Below, piece by piece: positions 14,501 through 26,500 of a DNA stretch of 64,000 nucleotides. Position 1 is the first letter of the stretch, and every line of letters starts with the position of its first letter. A program made the position numbers and the translations under genes. The DNA is taken from assembly GCA_907165275.2 (NCBI GenBank), contig OU015651.1, positions 8,268,501 to 8,332,500 of the forward strand. The letters are read 5' to 3'. The notes beneath the pieces were generated by a model. That model was not told where the DNA came from. It ran no database searches and worked only from the letters and a program-made list of their open reading frames with translations. Source of the DNA: Zygaena filipendulae (Eukaryota > Arthropoda > Insecta > Lepidoptera > Zygaenidae).

Positions 14501-17500
14501 TCCTTCATTATTTTCAATAAATAAATCAATACATAATTAGTATCTAAGTATGTACCTACCTAAAGAAATATCAGCGATATTACTTGCTAGAAATTATTAT
14601 TATCTACCTCTATGTTTTCACTACCTGTTTTTTTGTTATTCGCCTGATAATTAATATAGGTAGATACAGAAATCCCAATAAATAAATCTATATCTAATAT
14701 ATATAAATCACGTGTCACGTTGTTTTTCCGCGATGGACTCCGAAACTACTGAACGGATTTTGATAAAATTTTGTAACCCTTCATAATATGGTCCAACTTA
14801 AAAGATAGGATAGTTTTTATCCCGGAATTCTTGCGGGAACTGAAGCACATAGAGTACTTTTTTCCCCGCAACCTCCGCGGGAACTCCGAAATTACCGCGG
14901 ATGAAATCGCGGGGGACAGCTAGTAGTTATATAAAAATGAAGTGAGTCTGAGAAATTATGAGTTATAATCGTTCCCAGTGTCTCTTTTATTCGACCTCTA
15001 CAATGCAGGGTAGTCATATGGGAAATACCCGTTTCGCAGGTTCTTGAACTTCTCCAAAGACGTCATTGCGCGTATACGAGTTATACGTCCAAGTACCGGT
15101 TTAAACGTATATGTAATAAACCTTAGTAACTTTCCGTTCCGCGATTTATTTTCGATTTTCCACTTTACCTTATCGTTAAAAGCGGGAAACACCTTTCGAG
15201 ATTTCGTGAACATTAATAGGTAGGTATTCGTGGAAAGTACCTACTTCGGGTACATGCACTTATTTATTACTTTAATTTTTTTTTCTATTTGTATACCTTG
15301 TCTAGAAATTTAAAACAATAACATATTGACTAGCTATCTATTATGAAAATCATTCGCTCTTAGTTCTGAATACCTACGTCGTCTCAATTCCATAACATCG
15401 TAGTTTTTCACGGCGATTTTGTTCATTTTACATGGTTTCATACCTAATATTTTTATTTATTTGTCTATTTTTTTTATTAAGTTGTGCTTTCCCTCAATTT
15501 AAGTAAGCAAATAAGCTAGAAAGTATTTTTTGATTTAGTTCATTATTTTACCCACCTACTTAACACTTACACGAAGCTCGAAGCTGTCCCCCTGGTCTCG
15601 AATTCACGACCTTCAGAAATAATCTTTACCACTTAACCTTGGTTGATTCTCATTTCTCAAGTATTACCTATAGAGGCACGGATCCAGTCTACTTTATTAT
15701 GAAGGTACAAGCTGTTCCCTGCGGTTTCACCCGCGTAAATTTTGGAGGTACCGCAGAAATTCCGAGATAAAAAGTACCCTATGTCCTTCTCTGTACCCCT
15801 GACAACATGTATGCAAAATTTCATGATGATCGGTTGAGCCCTTAGGCGTGAAAGCGTAAAAGACAGACAGAGTTACTTTCGCATTTATAATATTAGTAGG
15901 GATTAGGTATAAACCTAGCATGGGCATGCGTGCCAAACAAAAGGCTGGATCCGCGCCTGAACATGTATGTTTTTCACAGGTTAGCTACGGAAACTCACAA
16001 ATCGAAGCGGGTACCGAAATCAAAGTCCACATGGCGGGAGAGGTTCAACCTGCTTCAAAATGACGAGACAAACTTAGAAGTTACAGTTTGGCATAAATAT
16101 ACACAGAAGAATTTCATGGGCAGGTAAACTCAACTCAGCTATTCATATACGATCTACATGCAACACAGTAGGTTTGAATAAAACTGAAATTGATACACAA
16201 AAATGCTAGTATCTACAACGCAAATAAGAATAATTAATTAATGGTTTTCGCATTAATCGCGAAATTAGAGGGGAAAAAATTATGAGATATAGAAACCACT
16301 TAGGTAGACCGTGTAGACTGTAGACCATAGATAGAGAAATATAACAATACTGTTTCTCGCGGTTTCACTCGTGTTAACCATATTTTGTATTTTTTATGAC
16401 GATCGGTTTAGTAGAAAAAGGCAATACTCCGGAATTAAAAGAACCATTTGTATTTTTTCACGATGACCGGTAGAGTACATAGTTAAGGCGTGTACAGTAA
16501 CAGTACCAACGGACAGAAAGACAGTACTTTTGCATTTATAATATTAGTATATAGATTTTATTAACCGGGGGAAGTTTCCACGCATAGTAAACCAAAGACA
16601 AAACATACGTTTACATCAGACATAGATAAACAACATAGATGTAATAAAATTTAAGATATTAAAAAACATAAATAAAATACTTATATATATTTATTTACAT
16701 AGGAAAAGATTCACTGGTAGGTAAGGACTTTGTAAACTCTGGCGCATTATTTTAGATGTGTGATCGATCTCTCTCAACTGGAGAAGGAGAAGACCCACGA
16801 CCTATGGCTGGAGTTGGAGTGCGGTTACGGCCGGCTGCACCTCGTCATCACGCTCAGCGACCGCGCAGAAACCGTCGCGGACAACGTGCTCACGACGAGC
16901 GTGCGGCACACGCTGCCCGTTGTCGATAGATATGTGAGTTAATTATACATAGGTATTGTAATATGTTGCGGTTATTAACAATCGCCGAAAATTGTTAACA
17001 ACCACCGACGTTGCCAAAGAAAATGTTTAATTTTTACCATTAACTTTGCTCTGATACCTACTTGTTGACTCCATCAATAAAATGCAGAGTGCCCCGATAT
17101 GCTAAGAGAAGTTAGGTTATAGTGTTGGCTGCTGCCGCGTCACGCTCGCAACGGTCACTCGACTCGCGCGTCGTGGTCAGCTGTACAATAATAAGCTAAC
17201 CTATAGCACGTCGGGGTGCTTTGCATAATGTCATTATGGAGTCGATGATGAATAATAATAATTTACGGCGATTATTAATAATCCCCCCATTTATCCTATT
17301 GACCGTGCGACGAATACACTATCATCATAAATTAAGTAGGTATTAGTTGAGCCGTGACCTCCACTGGATGGTCGGTCCAACTCGTGAGACGTCTGCCCTC
17401 GTATTTTCCGGTATGTAGTCGTCATGTACCTAAAATGTGACAGATCCGAGTAAATTCTCTGCCAACGGACCCGTATTATACTTACTACGCTATGTTAGAT

Positions 17501-20500
17501 TTTAAGGACAAACTTATTTTATTCAAACCCACAATAATCCATGCGGTAAGCAGTTAATAAAAACAAAGATTAGAAAAACTGTTAAATTACAAGATTTGCC
17601 ATGATCCGTCGGCGAATCAACGATGGCCGACAAAGGAAAGGGGCGGTGAATGACCTAGACGCAGTCGTCCTCCATGGTCAGTGTCGACGCGCTGGCTTCT
17701 TGAGCGATCAAATAATTTATTCGTGATTATCGTATTTCTTTTTTATAATACGCGATACATATTTATAAAACACAAAGGCTTACCTTTATGTTTTATATTT
17801 GATACGAGAAGTAAATACTAAATGGATTCCTTCAATCGATCCATCGTTTTAACTGATAATTGGTAAATTGGTAAAGTACTAAAACCCATCTAATTTCAAC
17901 ATAAATGTATAAGAGTATAATGTATATTTTTAGCATCTATATTTCTTATCAGGTCGCGTCTAACCACCTTAAAAATAGATAACATCATTACATTTATAAC
18001 AATGATTGACTTATAAAATAAAAATATGTACCTACGTTACAAGTTACAACGTGTTAATAAATTGACTTAAAATTAGAAAGTAGTTTTTTCAGATTCGACT
18101 TCCGAATCGATCGCACCATGTTTTAATGTAGAGTATATTTTTTTAATTTTTACCAGCCCATTATCTAAATTATTTACAATACAATATTTGGCGCGTACGC
18201 CGCCCGTAGCAAAAAAATCGAATCGGTCATTGACAAGCCGGCACGGGGGCGCGGCGTAGCAATTGAAATTTTGTAGTTAGATTTTTTTTTTTGACATAAT
18301 TTATGTTATAATCATATTACTGTTTATTTTTTTAAATGGTGTGTATCAGGTTTTTGGTTAATTCAACACGTTGTATAAAACCGACTTCCAAAAACACAGA
18401 ACTAATAAAAAGCTAAAAATAAATAGCTAAAAATAACAAAATATTGAATTAATCCAAATGACAAAAATACGCGTAATATTATTATTGGTTTATGCTGCCA
18501 CTGATCGGTTTGAATTCGGTGACAAGCCCGCTGGTGTCTGCCCACTTGGGTTGTGCTCACGAAGAGCTGGTGGCGGGAGTCGACTTAGCCCATCTACTCT
18601 CCATATTTGGCTTGTCACCGACTTCATACCGATCAGTGGTAGCACAAACCAATAATAATATTACGCGTATTTTGTCATTTGGATTAATTCAATATTTTGT
18701 TATTTTTAGCTATTTATTTTTAGCTTTTTATTAGTTTTGTGTTATTGGAAGTCGGTTTAAATTTTTTTGTTAAAAATTTGTTTATTTCTTGCTTTTTAGT
18801 GAGTCGTTTTGTAATTTATCTAAGTTAAAATAGCCTTATGTCAACTGCTCATAACCTTATACAAAATATTGCTTTTCCCGATGCAGGGACGTTAATTTTT
18901 GAGGAGTTCTGCTGGTACACCACCATCAGTTCCACTTCACCATATACATTGTGACGAACATAAATTGTTTAGAAACCACATTAAAGTTAACGATTCAGAA
19001 CCAGTGAAATACCTATTATTGAGTAGTTCCGATGACCATCTGCGGTCTTCATCATCAGTTCCACTTCTTCAAATTTTACTTTCCAAAAGCAAATAAACGA
19101 TTTACTATAAAAAATACCCAAATTGCTATAGGTGTGCCTATAATTTTTGAAGAGTTCCCTCGATTTCTCCAAGATCCCATCATCAGATCCCGACTTGGTT
19201 GCAATGGGACCTAATTGGGAGTATATCTACCCTTTTAAACAAAAAAGAATTTTCGAAATCGGTCCAACCGTCTTCGAGTAATCGGTGAACATACACAAAA
19301 AAAAAAAAACATACATACAATCGAACATAGAACCTCCTCCTTTTTGGAAGTCTGTTAAAAACTCGTATACACTCGTATTTTTGGACATACACGCATAAAG
19401 GTTGCAATTAAGAGTAGGTACCTATCCGCCGCACTCAGAGTCGACTTTAATGATTACTTAGTTAAGTATAGATTTTTAAAGCAAAACTGCCGCAATTAGA
19501 CAAGTTTAATAAATTAATGTTAATTGGCATTTAACTAATTAAGTTACATCTCATCAAATGCCAATTAACATTCATTTACTGAACATCTCTGATTGCGGCA
19601 GTTTTGTTTTAAAAATCTATACTTAACTAAGTAATCATTAAAGTCGACTCTGAGTGCGGCCGTATTACAGTCAAACAAAGTTAAGGTTGAATAGCGTGTC
19701 TACTGTCTAACCGCCGCACTCAGAGTCGACTTTAATGATTACTTAGTTAAGTATCGATTTTTAACACAAAACTGCCGCAATCAGAGACGTTCAGTAAATT
19801 AATGTTAATTGGCATTTGATGAGATGTAACATAATCAGTTAAATGCCAATCAACATTAATTTATTAAACTTGTCTGATTGCGGCAGTTTTGTTTTAAAAA
19901 TCTATACTTAAGTAAGTAATCATTAAAGTCGACTCTGAGTGCGGCGGTAAGTTAGGTTATAACACTTTGGTTAGACATCCGTCTAACATAAAAGTGCTAA
20001 TTTAATTAGTTTTTCTATTATTTTTATTGACTTAAATTAACGTAGGTACTTACCTATTTCTATAACGTAATAAAATGTCCACAATTTTTTTTTAAGTTTT
20101 GTTTGATATTATGTAGGCAATTGAATAGAAAAACATAATATTATGTTTTTGGTTATATTTACTTAATATCATCATGCTGTGACGCATTATTCTTTTTTTA
20201 CATTGCTATCGTAAACACCAAAAAAACTTGCATAAAGCACAAAGCAATGTCACAGTTCATGCCATTTTCTAGCCGACTTAAAAAAGGAGGTTCTTAGTTT
20301 GACCTGTATGTATGTTCGTATGTTTTATACTCTGACAACAATGATATTATAAGTATACAGGCCTGACAAAATCTCATCTACTTCACCTCATTTAGGTATT
20401 TTTACATGCTTTGAACAAATAAATTGGTGTGTTTCAATTAATAATCAGATAAGTACATTTGAAAAGTAAATAAATTGCAATTAAATAAACATAAAAAAAT

Positions 20501-23500
20501 CATTATTCTTGTTTTCATGATTATTTTTACTATTTAATGAAGTACATATTATATTTTTGCTGTACATACCTACGAGAACAAAAATTAAGAACTAAAGGAA
20601 TGTTTATTTTTTATCGACGTTTCCGGTTTTTCTACTAGGTTTATAATTTACCATTTATATACATAATTATGTAGACCTATATATGTGAATAAAATTGTAG
20701 TGTCAGTCTGTAATAACGAGATAACCAGCTTCTATTGAGCCCTGAGGCCACAGGGTTAGTTGCTAATAAGACATGAATATCGTTCATTTCTATATTTAAG
20801 GTACGCGGACATTACTTGACATAGTTCTCCATTTCCGATAGAAAATCAGCTGAAATTTAACAATAATTATTTTTAATTATTATTAATAAATCAGTATAAA
20901 TAACAAAGAAATATAAGACTTCGTGTATATTACCACTTCACGTCATACCTTCTTCAATATTACAAAGTTTACAATCAATGCATAATGAAACAAATCTTCT
21001 TAGTCCCAGCAAACCGCGCGTTGTTCTAAAAGAACTTTGACTTCAGCGATGGTTTTCATCAAAGAGAATTTATATCCACTAACTATATATAAATATAACT
21101 AATTTAATGGTAGGTATGTATCTACACTGTCCGAGAAAAGCCAGAGGATTATAATCCCAATATAGTACTAATATTATAAACGGACGCAGATAAGCAATAA
21201 CATGTTAACCCACAAAATAAAGTTACTGATACAGAACGCTTTATTGAGAGTGACAGAACGTTTTTTAATTATTTGTTTACCTTATTACATTGTTTAAATA
21301 TGTAACAAAATATTGAACATAAAAAATGTCGACATAAAATGGCGTTATAATTTCAAAACACGATTTACTCAAAAAATTTCCAGTGTGGGTTAACACACTA
21401 TTGCTTATCTATGTCCAAATGCGAAAGTGATTGTCTGTCTATCTCTTACGCTTTCACGACTTCACGGCTCAATCGATCATCATGAAATTTTGCATATACG
21501 TTGTCACTTTGTCAGGGGTGCAGAGTAGGACATTGGGGACTTTTTATCCCGGAATTCCCGCGGGAACTTCGGAAATAACGCGGGAACAGCTAATCTCCGA
21601 AACGGTTGCAACCATTTTGACGGGACTTTCACCGATTTAATCTGAAAGACAAAAATGCATGTAGGTATTATTATGATTGGTCTGTGCTACCACTGATCGG
21701 TTTGAAGTTGGTGCCAATCCCGCTCATGTCTGCCCACTTGAGCTGACCCTCATATACATTTGGCTTTTCACCGACTTCAAGCCGATCAGTGAGCACTGAC
21801 CAATAATAATTAATATTACTTAATATGCTTTTTTGTCTTTCAGATTAAATCGGTGTTATGTCATTTTTTGCTTTAAATCATAGTGCATTTTGGTGTTTTT
21901 GAAGTAGGTTTAATTTTTTTGTCAAAATATTGTTTATTTCTCACTTTTAACAAAAAAAAAGAGTTTTCCAAATCGGTGCAGTCTCGGAGTAATACCTCAT
22001 CTAAGAAAATCCTAATAGTATCTGTGCTTACTAGTTACTATACGTCATGCTCAGTAAAAAACCAGCTAATAATGGCAAAGTGAGTTACGATATTATAATG
22101 GTAAAGGAATGACAATAGAACTATACCTATATTAAAATTGTAAATCTTCACCGTATTCTTATTACGTTATATTACAATTACAAAAGAGTCTTATATAATC
22201 ATATGCTTATATTACATACTTGGACATTCTCATTCTGTTCCCAAAAATGGAGCTTGTACTAAATAAAGGTGCTGGACGACTTTTTACTTAATTATTTTTG
22301 TAAATACATAGTCATATAGTATACCTACACTAACCTTACGACTCAGGGTATAAAATTCATCATTCATCATATTTTACGTTGTTATGAAAATCGAACTCGA
22401 TAAACCTAACTTTGCTATAGAAACGCATATGCCAACACACAACGCGAAAGGTATCAAAATAAACCTGTTGTAAACAATTTTTTTTAATCGTTTTTTTTAT
22501 GATATTTGTTCGCGTTTAAATGCAGTATTACTATTAGGTGCGTATATTTATGTACTTTATTGTAATTTATTATAAAATTTTCCAACTCGCTGACTACTAA
22601 TATACAACAACTAAATAGCGGTCTGTGTTTGGGTTCAGTTAAACATTTAATAATAATAAGTATTAAATATGTTTTTTGAGGAATCGTTTATCAATCTATA
22701 TAAACTGGATTCTTTATTCGGTAAATGAAACCATCGCAATTCACGATACTTAACTTTGAAAATACTGGGAATAGGTATCTATTTTGTTTCCAATTATAAT
22801 TTTTATCAAATTATAGACTAGCTATAGGCGTTTATGAAATTTCGGGTTCCTCAACAACTTTTAAACATAATTTATGTATAAACCTACCAGAAAAATCTTT
22901 TACTTGTATCAATAACTGCAACACCAACCTTAGTAACTACCTATTTTCACGAACCTTAGTAACTACCTAAATTGCATTACAATTAGTTATAGTGGAGTGT
23001 AGTGAAGTCAAAAGTTAATTGGAGTTTCAAGTATCTATAGGTTACTTGAGACTTTGATTTTTTAGGTCAATAAAATACCTAAAAAAGTCATCTATATTGC
23101 ATGTAATGTGGAGTAGGTAATCGACGACAAAAAGCACATGGGGAGAGAGGGGTTTCCCGCTCAACATGCATATTGCATAAACCTCCGATCTAGTGTCTGA
23201 GGCGAAGTCGGAACCGGAGCTCGGAGGTGTAGGTAATATCGAGCGGAAGTTCTGACTTATCGGAGTCGGAGTCGAAGCTCCGTAATATCCTTGCTTGAAA
23301 TAGGTATATTATACATACAGGATGCAATTTTAAATGAGGCACTTATTCAATAATCCATGCTTACCTACAATATGTAACTAAAAATATTAATAAAACTATA
23401 AAAACACTTATAAATCATAGAGAAAACTAAAAACAAACGTGGGTTTAAGCCATAGACCAATTAAACTAGACCCATGGTTTAAGCGGAAAATTGGCGATTT

Positions 23501-26500
23501 ATCTATAGGACACAGCTGGTGTTAAACGCCCTTCAGGGGATGATCCGACAACTTGCGACTTTTATGAATTAATTAGGTACCTAGTAAGGAGAAATATTAT
23601 GATACGCCAAAAATGTATTTTAGGTTTTTGAAGTTATACTTCTTTTGGTGCGTTGCGCGCGCACTTCCACACAGCCAAAAAGCGACATACCTAATTTATG
23701 ATGAAAATAGCTGTGATGCGCACACAGTCGAAACGTTGCTATGGCAAATAGGTAGACGTTGTTATTTACAAATAGTCCGTTTCCATTGTACCTTGTACCT
23801 AATAATTAATATTCAGTAACAATGAAAAAGGGTAGGCCCGGGAAATACATGGATAGGTACCCTAAGAAGTATAACTTCTTTTTTTTTAGTTATGGTAACC
23901 ATTTGAGGCAAAAATCGAATACGTCCTTCGTCTAACCTTACACCTTAGGTATAACGTTCACTCTAGAATCGGCCCCACGTTTTAAAAGCAATTTGCGGGG
24001 GCAAAAATAATTACCTATGATTATCGTCAGGTTTTGTTTGTGCAGACGTGGTACCGGTTGGACAACGACTGGAGCGAGGTCGGCCAGCTGTCCGTGACGG
24101 TGCACGGCGCGCGCGGGCTGAGCGGCTCGGGCCTCAGCAGCCGGACCGACGCGTACTGCGTACTGGAGCTGGACAACAACCGGGTGCAGACGCACACCGC
24201 GCGCTGCACCTCCCAGCCCCACTGGGGCAAAAGCTTTAAATTGTGAGTGCATAACGGCTACAGTGGGTGTATCTGTTCCCTCTGACTTTTACCACCGAAT
24301 ATTTTTATCCAGCTGTGCCCCGCGGTTTCACCCGCGTGAATTTCAGAGTTCCCGCAGGTATTCCGACATACGTACTCTATGCCTTCTCTGTACACGTGAC
24401 AACGTGAAAACGTGTAGGTACTCATGCAAAATTTTATGAAATCGTAACAAACAAACAAACAAACTCATATTCGCATTTATAATAGGATAGGAATGTGGAT
24501 CTACACTAATTTATGAAAGAGAAAAGATTTTATTTTTTGTATGTTTGTTTTTATTGCTGGTCCAAAATAAATACAATAAGATAATTAATAGAAAGAAAGG
24601 ACCAGTATGCGGAACTTATTGCTAGAGGAAATCGTTTCAAGGCAACCTTAAGCTGCAACACCGAACTGTACCTAACTATATATTTATTTGTTTGATTGTA
24701 ATCGATAAACTCATTAACTACAGAACCAGGTCCTTACAAAAATACATATATAAGTTTTGCGGAAACTCCGAAATTGACGCGGGTGAATCCGCGGGGCGCC
24801 AGCTGGGCCCTTATTTACTATGCCCATAACATGCCGCGTTAAGATAACGCGCCACAGTTCCTCTTCCCTCGTGCTCAAATAAGTTTTACTGTCAAAAAAT
24901 ACAGTAACAATGTGTCTTATAGCATAAAGAATATTAGTTTCTAATCTTTGATGTTTGGAGCGTTTGTGATGGTGTTTCTAGGACGCGCGTTATGGGTAAG
25001 TAATGTCATTGGTCATATAGTCTGTATTAAAACGATAGACAGCTAGGCTAGTGCGAAATTTTTTTTAGTCTGTTAAAATTTTTTTTATGATAAACGATGG
25101 TTTTATGGATATTGATATAACAACTATGGTATAATAGGAGTGTAAATCATTCAACACACCAAAGATTTTTACAACTTATAAATCGAGTTCAAATTGTGAC
25201 TTCCTTTCGAGCTGCACTAGGCAACGAAGGTCATTTGTGTCTGATCAGTAAACCGCATCATGCGTGACCTTAACAGTCAGTTCGTTTCTGAGAGGTCGCC
25301 GCTTAAGACTTCCGAGAATAATGAGAAGAACTTCTTACGAAAGGTTTTTGCCCAATTGTGTTTCCATAAAAAAAATCATGGAGGTATTTGAGTTTCAAAC
25401 TATATAATATTACTAGCTGTGCCCCGCGGTTTCACCCGCGGTAATTTCGAAATTCCCGCGGGAATTCCGGGATAAAAAGTACCCTATGTCCTTCTCTGTA
25501 CCCCCGACAACTTCCATGCCAAATTTCATCCAAATCCGTTGAGCCGTTTTTGCGTGATTGAGTAACAAACATCCAAATATCCACACTTTCACATTTATAA
25601 TATTAGTAGGATGTAGGTACTTATTTGTTTTTTACTGATTTATCAAAGAACCGGATAAGGATACAATATGTCTGGGCAAGCATGCTATATACACATAATA
25701 TTAGATATGGATATCTATACATTGTAAATACCATAACATAAAGTTATTCTTATTTGTTGTTACTATTTAGTTTTGGCTACTAATTTATGTGAAAGTGAAG
25801 TACCTAGATACCTAGTATAATATAGTTACCTACCGAGATTATTACAAGATTTGTTAGAAGTAAAATTTATTTTCTTTTCCAGTGCAATCACTGACATAAC
25901 TTCCACATTAGACATCGGAGTATACAATGAAACATTATTCAGTCCCGTGAAGGGGGAAATGCTCGGTAAAATATCGATACCTTTGCTTAGAATTAATGAG
26001 CACGAGAAAAGATGGTTCGCCTTGAAAAATCGTTCGAAAAAGTCAAGCGCAAGAGGAAACTGTCCGAGAATTCTTCTTGAGATATCCGTGGTGTGGAATC
26101 CGGTAAGATTATTTTGTATAGTTTACGGAATTTTGGAAGAATGAATAATTGGACGCAGATAAGCAATAACATGTTAACCCACAAAATTAAGTTATTGATT
26201 CAGAACGATTTATTGAGAGTTAGGGAACGTTTTTTAATTATTTGTTTACCTTATTACATTGCTTAAATATGTAACTAAATGTTGAACATAAAAAATGTTG
26301 ATACAAAATGGCGCTCTTACTTTTAAAACACGATTTATTCAAAATTTCTCCAGTGTGGGTTAACACACTATTGCTTATCTATGTCCAATTATGATATAGG
26401 TCGTATTCACAATGATATCTACGTTTTCTATACTGTAGATATATGTACTCAAAGAAGTTCCACTCAAAAAAGTAGTACCTATAGCAGCTGTATTGTACTT

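Larger units (their letters stand above)
12693..15979 (+). other. Intron 4 of MCTP-like gene A (3.3 kb)
   Basis: Contains a repeat head at 12912-12945, a CAGA microsatellite, a MITE half (13738-13852), and repeats at 14694-14931 and 15707-15902. The 13900-14690 stretch has nothing recognisable. Confidence 0.6.
16934..24045 (+). other. Intron 6 of MCTP-like gene A (7.1 kb)
   Basis: The largest intron. Apart from the MITEs and repeats listed separately (17068-17240, 18374-18772, 18998-19360, 19426-19947, 21166-21928) it holds no gene. From 22000 to 24000 I see only AT-rich unique-looking sequence and a short CGGAG/CTCCG-rich patch at 23190-23285. Confidence 0.6.
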
